DNA from: Streptomyces sp. SDr-06
GTDB taxonomy: Bacteria; Actinomycetota; Actinomycetes; Streptomycetales; Streptomycetaceae
DNA length: 64,000 nt
Reading direction: 5' to 3'
Assembly: GCF_003324565.1 (NCBI RefSeq)
Contig: NZ_QOLA01000029.1
Location: forward strand, 30,282 to 94,281
Shown: one piece after another, positions 23,292 to 31,792 of the stretch
Layout of the letters: the number at the start of each line of letters is the position of its first letter
Position numbering within the stretch: the first letter of the stretch is position 1
Notes under the pieces: model-generated
The model's input: the letters and a program-made list of their open reading frames with translations, nothing else
The model's database searches: none
Told to the model about the DNA's origin: nothing
Made by a program: the position numbers and the translations under genes

Positions 23292-23314
23292 GGGACCGCC
23301 CTTCGAAGGGTCCC
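23292..23314 (+). promoter_or_regulatory. Hairpin over the rsgA ribosome site
   Basis: CCCTTCGAAGGG at 23299-23310 is a perfect palindrome, flanked by GGGACC (23292-23297) and GGTCCC (23309-23314). Its 3' arm contains the GAAGGG that serves the TTG start at 23317, so the ribosome site may be masked unless the upstream peptide is translated. Confidence 0.45.
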
Positions 23315-23316
23315 CC

Positions 23317-24423
23317 TTGTCTTTCTCTGCTTTCAACACCTCCACTTCGTCGCGCCCGCTCGCCGCATACGGCTGGGACGACGCCTGGGCGGCCGAGTTC
23401 GCCCCGTACGCCGCGCAGGGCCTGGTGCCCGGCCGGGTCGTGCGGGTCGACCGCGGCCAGTGCGACGTGGTGACAGCGGACGGCACCCTGCGCGCCGACA
23501 CCGCCTTCGTCACCCCGCACGACCCGATGCGGGTCATCTGCACCGGCGACTGGGCCGCCGTCGAGCCGGGCGGCGACCCCCGGTTCGTCCGCGCCTACCT
23601 GCCGCGCCGCACCGCGTTCGTGCGCAGCACCTCCTCCAACCGGTCCGAGGCGCAGATCCTCGCGGCCAACGTCGACCACGCGATCATCGCGGTGTCGCTC
23701 GCCGTCGAGCTCGACCTCGGCCGTATCGAACGCTTCCTGGCGCTGGCCTGGGAGTCGGGCGCGCAGCCGCTGGTCGTCCTCACCAAGTCCGACCTGGTCC
23801 CCGACCCGGTCGGACTCTCCTACCTCGTCCGGGACGTGGAGACCAGCGCGCCCGGAGTGCAGGTCCTGCCGGTCAGCGCGGCCACCGGCGAGGGCGTCGA
23901 GATCCTCGCCGCGGTCGTCGCGGGCGGTACGAGCGTGCTGCTCGGGCAGTCCGGCGCGGGCAAGTCCACGCTCGCGAACGCCTTGCTCGGCGCGGAGGTG
24001 ATGGCGGTCCAGGCGGCCCGCGAGGTCGACGGCAAGGGCCGCCACACCACGACCACCCGCAACCTGCTGGTACTGCCGGGTGGGGGCGTCCTCATCGACA
24101 CGCCGGGACTGCGGGGCGTCGGCCTCTACGACGCCGAGACGGGCGTCGGGCAGGTCTTCTCCGAGATCGAGGAACTGGCCGCCGACTGCCGCTTCTACGA
24201 CTGCGCGCACCAGGCTGAGCCGGGATGCGCGGTGCTCGCCGCGATCGAGGACGGGTCGCTCGCGCGGCGGCGCCTGGAGAGCTACCGCAAGCTCCTGCGC
24301 GAGAACCAGCGGATCGTCGCGAAGACGGACGCGCGGCTGCGGGCGGAGATCCGGCGGGACTGGAAGGCGAAGGGGGCGGAGGGGCGGGCGAACGCGTCGG
24401 CCAAGCGGGGGCGCCTGCGCTGA
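23317..24423 (+). CDS. rsgA: Ribosome small-subunit-dependent GTPase A
   Basis: The 368-aa protein has the RsgA layout: an OB-fold N-terminus, then a circularly permuted GTPase with the G4 motif TKSD, G1 GQSGAGKST, G3 DTPG and a C-terminal Cys/His zinc knuckle (CRFYDCAHQAEPGC). It acts in late 30S maturation. TTG 23317 with GAAGGG ahead gives the expected N-terminus SFSAFNTSTSS; a GTG at 23284 is the alternative. A perfect terminator hairpin follows the stop, so it is probably monocistronic apart from its leader peptide. Confidence 0.93.
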   Translation: MSFSAFNTSTSSRPLAAYGWDDAWAAEFAPYAAQGLVPGRVVRVDRGQCDVVTADGTLRADTAFVTPHDPMRVICTGDWAAVEPGGDPRFVRAYLPRRTAFVRSTSSNRSEAQILAANVDHAIIAVSLAVELDLGRIERFLALAWESGAQPLVVLTKSDLVPDPVGLSYLVRDVETSAPGVQVLPVSAATGEGVEILAAVVAGGTSVLLGQSGAGKSTLANALLGAEVMAVQAAREVDGKGRHTTTTRNLLVLPGGGVLIDTPGLRGVGLYDAETGVGQVFSEIEELAADCRFYDCAHQAEPGCAVLAAIEDGSLARRRLESYRKLLRENQRIVAKTDARLRAEIRRDWKAKGAEGRANASAKRGRLR

Positions 24424-24429
24424 CCCTGC

Positions 24430-24456
24430 GGGGCGCGGGGGCTGCCCCCGCGCCCC
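24430..24456 (+). terminator. rsgA terminator hairpin
   Basis: GGGGCGCGGGGG at 24430-24441 pairs perfectly with CCCCCGCGCCCC at 24445-24456 around a three-base loop, six bases after the rsgA stop. Confidence 0.8.
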
Positions 24457-24483
24457 CTCGCGGCGCCGCCCCGCCCCACCCCC

Positions 24484-24630
24484 TCGCGCAGTTCCCCGCG
24501 CCCCTTTCAACCCGGCTTTCGTCCGCGGGCCGCGGGTGGCTGATCGCGCAGTTCCCCGCGCCCCTCGAACCCCCTTCGATCTGCGGATCGTGCTCGCTTC
24601 TCGCGCAGTTCACCATCCCGCCCCTGGCGG
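24484..24630 (+). repeat. Tandem array of the GCGCAGTTCCCCGCGCC repeat, three units
   Basis: Units begin TCGCGCAGTTC at 24484, 24544 and 24601, a period of 57-60 bases, the third partly degenerate. Each contains CCCCGCGCCCCT and the first is followed by GTCCGCGGGCCGCGGG. Similar units occur at 58481 and, reversed, at 19258. This resembles a non-coding repeat common between Streptomyces genes. Confidence 0.7.
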
Positions 24631-24653
24631 AATGGTGCTGGCCCGCACGGGGC

Positions 24654-24790
24654 ATTTCAGCCCGTCATGGGGGTCCCCCCTGGCCCTTGAGGCCTTGGGG
24701 GAGTTTGAGGACGAGCGCCGTTCAGGCGCGAACGGGGTCTGGGGCGCAGCCCCAGGTGCCAGGCGACGGAGCCCGGGTCTGGGGCGGAGC
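24654..24790 (+). repeat. Second dispersed repeat with hairpin
   Basis: Contains GGGGGAGTTTGAGGACGAG, then GGGTCTGGGGCGCAGCCCCA and a near-copy of the last part (GGGTCTGGGGCGGAGCCC). CTGGGGC-GCA-GCCCCAG at 24739-24755 is a perfect hairpin. I recognise this as another widespread Streptomyces intergenic element; no coding function is seen. Confidence 0.6.
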
Positions 24791-24865
24791 CCGAGGGGGT
24801 GGGGGGAGCGCCGCGTCCGAAATCCGCCAGCCACCCCCGGAGGGACCCCGCACACTGGAAGCGTG

Positions 24866-26236
24866 ATGGACGACGACACGCGGTACGAGGCGGTCACCAG
24901 CCGCGACGCCCGGTTCGACGGCGAGTTCTTCTTCGCCGTGAAAACGACCGGCATCTACTGCCGGCCGAGCTGCCCCGCCGTCACCCCCCGCCGCCAGAAC
25001 GTCCGGTTCTTCCCCAGCGCGGCCGCCGCCCAGGGCCACGGCTTCCGGGCCTGCCGCCGCTGCCGCCCGGACGCGGTACCCGGCTCCGCCGAGTGGAACG
25101 CGCGGGCCGACGTCGTGGGCCGGGCCATGCGGATGATCGGGGACGGCGTGGTCGACCGCGAGGGCGTGCCCGGCCTCGCGGGAAGGCTCGGCTACAGCAC
25201 CCGGCAGGTGCAGCGCCAGCTCACCGCCGAGGTGGGCGCGGGCCCGGTCGCCCTGGCCCGCGCGCAGCGCGCCCATACGGCTCGGGTACTGCTCCAGACC
25301 ACCTCGCTGCCGGTCACCGAGATCGCTTTCGCCTCCGGGTTCGCCAGCGTGCGGCAGTTCAACGACACCATCCGGCAGATCTACGCCCGCACCCCCAGCG
25401 GCCTGCGCGAGGAGGCCGGGACCCGGGCGACGAAGGCCGGGGTCGCGGCGAGCGCCGGAGTGCCGCTCCGGCTCGCCCACCGGGGCCCGTACGCGACGAA
25501 GGAGACCTTCGACCTGCTGGCGGCCGAGGCCGTGGCCCGCGTGGAGGAGGTCGTCGGAGCGCCGGGCGCCCGCACGTACCGGCGCACCCTGCGCCTGCCC
25601 CACGGCACCGCGGTCGTGGCCGTCGACGAGGCGGCGCCCGCGCACACCGCGGCCCGCCAGGGATGGCTGGACGCCCGGATCCACCTCACCGACCTGCGCG
25701 ACCTCACCACCGCCGTGCAGCGCCTGCGCCGCCTGTTCGACCTGGACGCCGACCCGTACGCCGTGGACGAGCGGCTCGGCGCCGATCCTCGGCTGGCCCC
25801 GCTCGTCGCGCGGACCCCGGGGCTCCGCTCGCCGGGCGCGGCCGATCCCGACGAGTGCGCGGTGCGGGCGCTGGCCGGACGGGACCGCGCGGCCGCTCTC
25901 GTGGAGACGTACGGCAAACGGCTCGACCTGCCCTGCGGCACGCTCACCCATCTGTTCCCCGAACCCGACGCGCTCGCCGCCCACCCCGATCCGCACCTCG
26001 CCGCCCTGGCGGCCGCGCTCGCCGACGGCGCCCTGCGTCTGGACGCCGGCGCCGACCGCGAGGAGGCCGCGCGGGTCCTGCGCACGCTCCCGGGCATGGC
26101 CGAGACGACCGTCCGGACGATCCTGACGCGGGCGCTCGGTGACCCGGACGTGGGCCCGGCCGGAGCGGACGCCTGGCGGCCCTGGCGCTCCTACGCCCTG
26201 CGCCACCTGGAGGTCGAGCCCGCCGCGGAGCAGTAG
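24866..26236 (+). CDS. Ada/AlkA-like fusion with a degenerate glycosylase domain
   Basis: Residues 20-70 are the Ada N-domain, with the methyl-acceptor/zinc cysteines C32, C36, C63 and C66. An AraC helix-turn-helix follows (VPGLAGRLGYSTRQVQRQLT, EIAFASGFASVRQFNDTIRQ), then an AlkA N-domain and part of an HhH-GPD glycosylase. In AlkA the hairpin GIGxWTA and a catalytic Asp in FLPDD follow; here the hairpin reads PGMAETTV and the chain runs from GDPDV almost straight to AWRPWRSYAL, so the Asp segment is absent. The protein may act mainly as an alkylation-sensing regulator. ATG 24866 follows GGAAGCGTG; an adjacent GTG at 24863 is possible. Confidence 0.88.
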   Translation: MDDDTRYEAVTSRDARFDGEFFFAVKTTGIYCRPSCPAVTPRRQNVRFFPSAAAAQGHGFRACRRCRPDAVPGSAEWNARADVVGRAMRMIGDGVVDREGVPGLAGRLGYSTRQVQRQLTAEVGAGPVALARAQRAHTARVLLQTTSLPVTEIAFASGFASVRQFNDTIRQIYARTPSGLREEAGTRATKAGVAASAGVPLRLAHRGPYATKETFDLLAAEAVARVEEVVGAPGARTYRRTLRLPHGTAVVAVDEAAPAHTAARQGWLDARIHLTDLRDLTTAVQRLRRLFDLDADPYAVDERLGADPRLAPLVARTPGLRSPGAADPDECAVRALAGRDRAAALVETYGKRLDLPCGTLTHLFPEPDALAAHPDPHLAALAAALADGALRLDAGADREEAARVLRTLPGMAETTVRTILTRALGDPDVGPAGADAWRPWRSYALRHLEVEPAAEQ

Positions 26237-26278
26237 TCCGACGGGCGGGCCCGGGGCACTTCTGAGAACGTCGAAGGC

Positions 26279-27379
26279 ATGATCCGTCTCGCACGCCTGC
26301 CCCTGGACCGCTGGTCGGCCGTGCTGCCGCCGCTCGCCCTCGCGCTGCTCGCGCTGACGTGGGGCCGTTCGCTGCCCGCCGCGCTGGTCGCCCTGGTGGC
26401 CTGCTTCCTGGCCGGCGCGGTGCTCGCCGCGGTGCACCACGCCGAGGTCGTCGCGCACCGGGTGGGCGAGCCGTTCGGGTCGCTGGTCCTCGCGGTCGCG
26501 GTGACCGTCATCGAAGTGGCGCTGATCGTCACCCTGATGTCGGACGGCGGCGACAAGAGCGCCTCACTCGCGCGGGACACCGTCTTCGCCGCCGTGATGA
26601 TCACCTGCAACGGGATCGTCGGGGTGTGCCTGCTCGTGGGCGCCCTGCGCCGCAGGCTCGCCGTGTTCAACGCCGAGGGCACCGTCACGGCGTTCGCGAC
26701 GGTCACCACCCTCGCGGGTCTCAGCCTCGCGCTGCCGACGTTCACCACCAGCAAGCCGGGCCCCGAGTTCTCGCCCGCGCAGCTCGTCTTCGCCGCCATC
26801 GCCTCGGTGTTCCTGTACGGGCTCTTCGTCGCCACCCAGACCGTGCGCCACCGCGACTACTTCCTGCCGGTGACCCAGCAGGGCGACGTCATGCGGGACG
26901 ACAGCCACGCCAACCCGCCCTCCGCGCGCACCGCCTGGACCAGCGTCGCCCTGCTCGCAGTGGCGCTCGTCGCGGTGGTGGGCCTGGCCAAGGGGGTCTC
27001 GCCCACCATCGAGAGCGGGGTGGCCGCCGCGGGCCTGCCCGCCTCGGTCGTCGGCGTCGTGATCGCGCTGCTCGTGCTGCTGCCCGAGACCATCGCCGCG
27101 GTGCGCGCGGCCCGCCGCGACCGCGTACAGACCAGCCTCAACCTGGCCCTCGGCTCGGCCATGGCCAGCATCGGCCTGACCGTTCCCGCCGTCGCGCTCG
27201 CCACCATCTGGCTGCCCGGGCCGCTGGTGCTCGGGCTCGGTGCGAGCCACATGGTGCTGCTCGCCCTGACTGTGGCGGTCGGCATCCTCACGGTGGTGCC
27301 CGGCCGCGCCACCCTGATGCAGGGCGGTGTGCACCTCTCGCTGTTCGCCGCGTACGTCGAGCTCGCGGTCAACCCCTGA
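26279..27379 (+). CDS. chaA: ChaA-type cation/proton antiporter
   Basis: The 366-aa membrane protein has about eleven spans and two related halves. Each carries an acidic alpha-repeat signature, VTVIEVALIVTLMS early and VLLPETIAAVRAARRDRVQT late, characteristic of ionic-calcium (CaCA) exchangers of the ChaA group. Relatives export Ca2+, Na+ or K+ in exchange for protons. It starts 42 bases after the Ada-like gene; cotranscription is possible but no functional link is evident. Confidence 0.87.
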   Translation: MIRLARLPLDRWSAVLPPLALALLALTWGRSLPAALVALVACFLAGAVLAAVHHAEVVAHRVGEPFGSLVLAVAVTVIEVALIVTLMSDGGDKSASLARDTVFAAVMITCNGIVGVCLLVGALRRRLAVFNAEGTVTAFATVTTLAGLSLALPTFTTSKPGPEFSPAQLVFAAIASVFLYGLFVATQTVRHRDYFLPVTQQGDVMRDDSHANPPSARTAWTSVALLAVALVAVVGLAKGVSPTIESGVAAAGLPASVVGVVIALLVLLPETIAAVRAARRDRVQTSLNLALGSAMASIGLTVPAVALATIWLPGPLVLGLGASHMVLLALTVAVGILTVVPGRATLMQGGVHLSLFAAYVELAVNP

Positions 27380-27472
27380 CTCCTTCCGACTCCTTCCGTG
27401 TCTCCTGCCTCGCCCGGCGTACGTTCCCGGCCGACTAAGCGCAGCATTCGAGTCAGCGCCGTTACAGCCTTG

Positions 27473-27501
27473 TTGACGGCACGACCTCCCGGTCGGACGA
27501 T
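27473..27501 (+). promoter_or_regulatory. Candidate promoter of the asparagine synthetase gene
   Basis: TTGACG at 27473-27478 is followed after exactly 17 bases by GACGAT at 27496-27501. The -35 is good and the -10 weak. It lies 82 bases upstream of the asnB start. Confidence 0.3.
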
Positions 27502-27582
27502 CGAAAGGTAGTTGCTCCATACATCCGATTCGGCCGGCGGAACGTCCCCCCACCGTCCGGAGAGGCCGAGCAGGAGGCACGT

Positions 27583-29424
27583 ATGTGTGGCATCACCGGC
27601 TGGATATCTTTCGACCGTGAACTGCGCGCGGAGCGGGACACCCTCGACGCGATGACCGAGACGATGGACTGCAGGGGGCCCGACGACCGCGGTGTCTGGG
27701 CCAACGGGCCGGCGGCTCTCGGCCATCGCAGGCTGGCGATCATCGACCTTCCGGGCGGACGCCAGCCCATGACCGTCGAGGCGGGCGGCCGGACCGTCGC
27801 CCTCGTCTACTCGGGCGAGACCTACAACTTCGCCGAGCTGAAGGCCGAACTCACCGCCCGCGGGCACCGGTTCACCACCGACTCCGACACCGAGGTCGTC
27901 CTGCACGGCTACCTGGAGTGGGGCGAGGCCGTCGCCGAACACCTCAACGGCATGTACGCGTTCGCGATCTGGGACGAGCGCAGCGGACGCCTCGTCATGA
28001 TCCGGGACCGCATGGGCATCAAGCCCTTCTACTACTACGAGACCGCCGACGGCGTGCTGTTCGGCTCCGAACCCAAGGCGATCCTCGCCAACCCGCTGGC
28101 CCGCCGGTCGGTCTCGCTCGACGGCCTGCGCGAGCTGTTCACCTTCGTCAAGACGCCCGGCCACGCCGTGTGGGACGGCATGAAGGAGGTCGAGCCCGGC
28201 ACCGTCGTCACCCTCGACCGCGGCGGCCTGCGCACCCACACCTACTGGTCCCTGGAGACCCGCCCGCACGAGGACGACCGCGACACCAGCGTCGCCCACG
28301 TGCGCGAACTGCTCGACGACATCGTCCGGCGCCAGCTCGTCGCCGACGTACCGCGCTGCATGCTGCTCTCCGGCGGCCTCGACTCCTCCACCCTGACCGC
28401 GATCGCCGCCCGTCAGCTCGGTGAAGTCGGCGAGCGGGTACGCAGCTTCGCCGTCGACTTCGTCGGCCAGACGGAGAACTTCGTCGCCGACGAACTCCGC
28501 GCCACCCCCGACACCCCCTTCGTCCACGACGTGGCCCGAGGCTCGGGCACCGTCCATCAGGACATCGTTCTGGACGCGCTCTCGCTGGCCGACCCCGAGG
28601 TCCGCGCCAAAGTCATCCGGGCCCGCGACATCCCCATGGGCTTCGGTGACATGGACGCCTCGCTCTATCTGCTGTTCAAGGCGATCCGCGAACACTCCAC
28701 GGTCGCGCTGTCCGGCGAGTCGGCGGACGAGGTCTTCGGCGGCTACAAGCAGTTCTTCGACGAGACCGCCCGCCAGGCCGACACCTTCCCCTGGCTGGTC
28801 AGGTTCGCCGAGCAGTTCGGCGACGACTCCGGTCTGATACGCCCAGACCTGGCGGCCGCGCTCAACGTCCCCGCCTACGTCAAGGACTCCTACGACAAGG
28901 CGGTGGCGGGCATCCAACGCCTGGACGGCGAGAGCGACTTCGAGTACCGGATGCGCAAGATCTGCCACCTCCACCTGACCCGCTTCGTACGCGTACTGCT
29001 CGACCGCAAGGACCGCGCGAGCATGGCCGTCGGGCTCGAAGTGCGGGTGCCGTTCTGCGACCACCGCCTCGTCGAGTACGTGTACAACACGCCCTGGTCG
29101 CTGAAGTCCTTCGACGGCCGGGAGAAGAGCCTGCTGCGCGAGGCGGCCCGCGACGTCATCCCGCGCTCCGTGTACGACCGGGTCAAGAGCCCCTACCCCT
29201 CCACGCAGGACCCGAAGTACGCCACCGCCCTCCAGGGCCACGCCAAGGACCTGCTGGCCCAGCCCTCCCACCCCGTCTTCGACCTCATCGACCGCGAGGG
29301 CCTGCGCCGGGCCGCCGAGGCGAGCGCCCCGCAGATCCACCAGGCCTCGCGCCGCGGCCTGGAGCGCACGCTCGACCTGGCGATCTGGCTCGACCTGTAC
29401 CGGCCGGAACTCAAGACGGCCTAG
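27583..29424 (+). CDS. asnB: Glutamine-hydrolysing asparagine synthetase
   Basis: The 613-aa protein starts MCGITGW, exposing the Cys2 nucleophile of the class II amidotransferase domain, and contains IRDRMGIKPFYYY at its end. The synthetase domain has the PP-loop LLSGGLDSSTLTAIAARQLG and SGESADEVFGGYKQFF. It converts aspartate, glutamine and ATP to asparagine. CAGGAGGCACGT precedes the ATG. No cluster of biosynthetic enzymes surrounds it, so a primary-metabolism role is most likely. Confidence 0.94.
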   Translation: MCGITGWISFDRELRAERDTLDAMTETMDCRGPDDRGVWANGPAALGHRRLAIIDLPGGRQPMTVEAGGRTVALVYSGETYNFAELKAELTARGHRFTTDSDTEVVLHGYLEWGEAVAEHLNGMYAFAIWDERSGRLVMIRDRMGIKPFYYYETADGVLFGSEPKAILANPLARRSVSLDGLRELFTFVKTPGHAVWDGMKEVEPGTVVTLDRGGLRTHTYWSLETRPHEDDRDTSVAHVRELLDDIVRRQLVADVPRCMLLSGGLDSSTLTAIAARQLGEVGERVRSFAVDFVGQTENFVADELRATPDTPFVHDVARGSGTVHQDIVLDALSLADPEVRAKVIRARDIPMGFGDMDASLYLLFKAIREHSTVALSGESADEVFGGYKQFFDETARQADTFPWLVRFAEQFGDDSGLIRPDLAAALNVPAYVKDSYDKAVAGIQRLDGESDFEYRMRKICHLHLTRFVRVLLDRKDRASMAVGLEVRVPFCDHRLVEYVYNTPWSLKSFDGREKSLLREAARDVIPRSVYDRVKSPYPSTQDPKYATALQGHAKDLLAQPSHPVFDLIDREGLRRAAEASAPQIHQASRRGLERTLDLAIWLDLYRPELKTA

Positions 29425-29434
29425 CGGCCGGGGC

Positions 29435-29800
29435 CTACTCCAGACCCCAGCTGTGGATCTTGTCGGGGTGGACGCGGATGAGCTCCTCGCTGAAGTGCGG
29501 GCCCAACTCGTGGGGTCCGGTGAGGAGTTCGGCCCGGCCGCGGATCTCCACCCCGCGCACCTTCCACGGCCGCACGCTCACCACGTCGTCGACCACCAGG
29601 GCGGCCCTCGGATTGCCCTGGAGGTTGCGCCACTTCTTCGTGGTGCCCAGCGCGTACCCGCCGATCAGGATCGTCCCGTCGTCCTGCGGGAAGAACCCGA
29701 CGGGGTTCGCCTGCGGCTGACCCTTCCCGTCCACGGTGGCGAGCCGGCCAAGGCGCTGGCTCTTGAGGTACGCGCGCTCGGCCTCGCTGAATTCGCTCAT
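29435..29800 (-). CDS. PPOX-class flavin/F420-dependent oxidoreductase
   Basis: The 121-aa product begins MSEFSEAERAYLKSQRLGRL and has TVDGKGQPQANPVGFFPQDD and TKKWRNLQGNPRAALVVDDV, features of the split-barrel PPOX family, many of which in actinobacteria use F420. It is a small soluble protein, probably dimeric. Its substrate is unknown. It lies convergent with asnB, ten bases from its stop. ATG 29800 is preceded by a GAGGGTGGCCCC-like site. Confidence 0.85.
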   Translation of the reverse strand: MSEFSEAERAYLKSQRLGRLATVDGKGQPQANPVGFFPQDDGTILIGGYALGTTKKWRNLQGNPRAALVVDDVVSVRPWKVRGVEIRGRAELLTGPHELGPHFSEELIRVHPDKIHSWGLE

Positions 29801-29880
29801 GGGGCCACCCTCACACGCCCGCCGCCGCGCCGTCACCGGGAGGCCGACCAGGGATTCCCGGTCCCGCCCGCCGCCCCGTC

Positions 29881-30363
29881 TCAGCCCCAGACCACCGCGC
29901 CCAGCCATGCCCCGGCCACCAGCAGGCAGGCGAACAGCTCGGCCATCACCGAGTAACCGCCCGCGCGCAGCACGGTCCGGGCCGACGCCCAGCCGTCCCC
30001 GCGGCTGCCGAGCCGTACCCGCTCCGCGCCGTAGAGCCCCCCGACGAACCCGGCGATCCCGCCGATCACCGGCAGCACGAAGAACCCCGCGACCGCGGCC
30101 GCTCCCGCCGTGAGCACCGACCGCTTGGCCACCCCGGCCGCTTTGAAGCGGCGCGGGGGCAGGAACGGCCTCAGGGCCTGGTTCAGCAGGAGGACGCCGG
30201 TGGCGCCCGCCAGGATGCTCCAGGCGAGCCCGGTGATGTCGTCGAGCGCCCACCACAGCACGGCGGCCCAGACGATCGCGGGCCCGGGGACGCCCTGGAC
30301 CAGCACGCCGCACAGGCCCATCAGCATCACCGCCCCGACCGCGAGGAGCTGCCACACGCTCAT
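29881..30363 (-). CDS. DUF456 membrane protein
   Basis: The 160-aa protein has four or five predicted spans, starting MSVWQLLAVGAVMLMGLCGV, with GVPGPAIVWAAVLWWALDDI, PVIGGIAGFVGGLYGAERVR and a C-terminal hydrophobic stretch. The Gly-rich GGIAGFVGGLYG motif and layout fit DUF456. No function is established. It is on the same strand as the TrmB/LuxR regulator, with 78 bases between them. Confidence 0.83.
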   Translation of the reverse strand: MSVWQLLAVGAVMLMGLCGVLVQGVPGPAIVWAAVLWWALDDITGLAWSILAGATGVLLLNQALRPFLPPRRFKAAGVAKRSVLTAGAAAVAGFFVLPVIGGIAGFVGGLYGAERVRLGSRGDGWASARTVLRAGGYSVMAELFACLLVAGAWLGAVVWG

Positions 30364-30441
30364 CTGCCCAGGGTGCGGTACACGGCGCGCTCCCGCAGTT
30401 CCGGAGCGTTCGCGCCCGCGGGATGCCGGGGCGCGGAGTGC

Positions 30442-31422
30442 TCAGCGGGCCACCCAGCCCCGTTCGTAGGCATGCCAGCCCAGCTGGAGGCGGGTGGTGA
30501 CGCCCGTGAGCTCCATCAGGCCCTTGACCCGGCGCTGCACGGTCCGCAGTCCCAGCTCCAGCTGCTTGGCGGCGCTGGCGTCCGTCATCCCGGCGAGCAG
30601 CAGGGAAAGGATCTCCAGGTCGGTCGTGTCCGGGCCCCGGGCCTCCTCGACGACGCCCTGGCCCCCGCCGCCGAGCCGCAGGGGCAGCGCGTCCTTCCAC
30701 ACCGCCTCGAAGAGCGCCATCAGGGATTCGAGCAGCCCGCTGGCGTGCACCACGAGCGCGGCGGGCTCGGCGCCCCGGCCGGTCAGCGGCACCATCGCGA
30801 GACCGCGGTCCGCGACCACGAGCTTGGTGGGCACCCGGTCCACCGTGCGCACCTGCTCGTCGCGGCCGAGCGCGGCGGACAGCTCGGCGATCCCGGCGGG
30901 CAGCGAGAGCACCTCGCGCTCGATCACCACCCGGTAGGCCACCCCGCGGATCGCGGCCCGCTCCTCGGACTCGTTGTCCACCCCGGTGACCGCGACCGGC
31001 TTCCCCGTCACCAGCGCGCACACCTCCTCGGCCGCGCCCAGCTGCAACTGGTGGAAGCGGTGGGCGACCGCGCTCGCCCCGGTCACCACCTCGACCAGGT
31101 CGTGCACGGCGGGCTCGGCGGCCTCGGCCCGGTACTCGGCGGCCAGCAGCGCCGCCGCCAGCTCGGCCTGGTCCAGCTCGTGGCGCTGCTGGGTGAGCAG
31201 CGCGCCGAGCGCGACGCCGGGCGGCGCCGCGACCCAGCGCCCGGTGCGGGCCGAGGACTGGGCGGCCAGGCCCTGGCGCTCCAGCCGGCGCAGCGCCCGC
31301 TCGGTCTCGATCTCGGGCAGCGCGAGCCGGTGCGCGAGGTCCGTCACCTCGGCCGCGCCGACCGCGACCAGCGCGCGGTACGCCGACTCCTGCGTCTCGT
31401 CGAGCCCTATCGCTCCCAGCAT
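30442..31422 (-). CDS. TrmB-like/LuxR-type transcriptional regulator
   Basis: The 326-aa protein begins MLGAIGLDETQESAYRALVA, a TrmB-type N-terminal winged helix with recognition helix near PEIETERALRRLERQGLAAQ, and ends in a LuxR-type HTH (TDLEILSLLLAGMTDASAAK, LGLRTVQRRVKGLMELTGV). The middle resembles the TrmB sugar-binding/effector region. Regulators of this dual architecture are numerous in Streptomyces and their ligands mostly unknown. A Cys-rich mini-ORF lies 66 bases upstream on the same strand and may belong to its regulon or leader. Confidence 0.85.
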   Translation of the reverse strand: MLGAIGLDETQESAYRALVAVGAAEVTDLAHRLALPEIETERALRRLERQGLAAQSSARTGRWVAAPPGVALGALLTQQRHELDQAELAAALLAAEYRAEAAEPAVHDLVEVVTGASAVAHRFHQLQLGAAEEVCALVTGKPVAVTGVDNESEERAAIRGVAYRVVIEREVLSLPAGIAELSAALGRDEQVRTVDRVPTKLVVADRGLAMVPLTGRGAEPAALVVHASGLLESLMALFEAVWKDALPLRLGGGGQGVVEEARGPDTTDLEILSLLLAGMTDASAAKQLELGLRTVQRRVKGLMELTGVTTRLQLGWHAYERGWVAR

Positions 31423-31488
31423 CCCGGACCGCCTTCCTCACCTGCGCGATGGCGGGAAACCGCCCCGGCGCAAACCCGCCGCGCAACA

Positions 31489-31578
31489 TCATCCCCGCAC
31501 CGCCCGCCGCTCTGCCAATGTGGAGCCACCGCAGCACCAACAGCCTCCGGCGCCAGGGCACTTGCGCACGTCGAGCAC
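31489..31578 (-). CDS. Possible 29-aa Cys-rich peptide
   Basis: A GTG at 31578 follows AAAGGGGACCC and encodes a 29-aa peptide whose middle reads KCPGAGGCWCCGGSTLAERR, with four cysteines in ten residues. It ends 66 bases before the TrmB/LuxR regulator. It is too short to trust on codon statistics. A leader peptide, a zinc-binding microprotein and a chance frame are all possible. Confidence 0.4.
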   Translation of the reverse strand: MLDVRKCPGAGGCWCCGGSTLAERRAVRG

Positions 31579-31792
31579 GGGTCCCCTTTGTTCCGGAATG
31601 ATCCCGGGGGAGCGATGCGCCCGATATCGCGTACGGGCCCGGGGGCGGCGACCGCGGCCGGTCTGCCGGGTGTCCCTCCCGTGGGGGGTGGGGACACCCG
31701 GCGGGCTTCCGGTCTCGTTGCCACACTTGTCCGTTGAGCACATTTTCCCGATGCCCCGTTTTCGTATGGCTCCGGCGGTGGACAATAAGGGC
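31579..31792. other. Divergent intergenic region, regulator and PP2C-like gene
   Basis: No gene seen. It must hold the promoters of the leftward Cys-rich ORF/TrmB-LuxR gene and the rightward PP2C-like gene. A GTCCCCTTTGTTCCGGAATGA stretch and a GTGTCCCTCCC/GGGACACC inverted pair near 31670-31698 stand out. Confidence 0.35.

Noticed and set aside
24484..24630. CRISPR array
   Set aside because: Three irregular units with 57-60-base period and no unique spacers or cas genes; it is a dispersed repeat.
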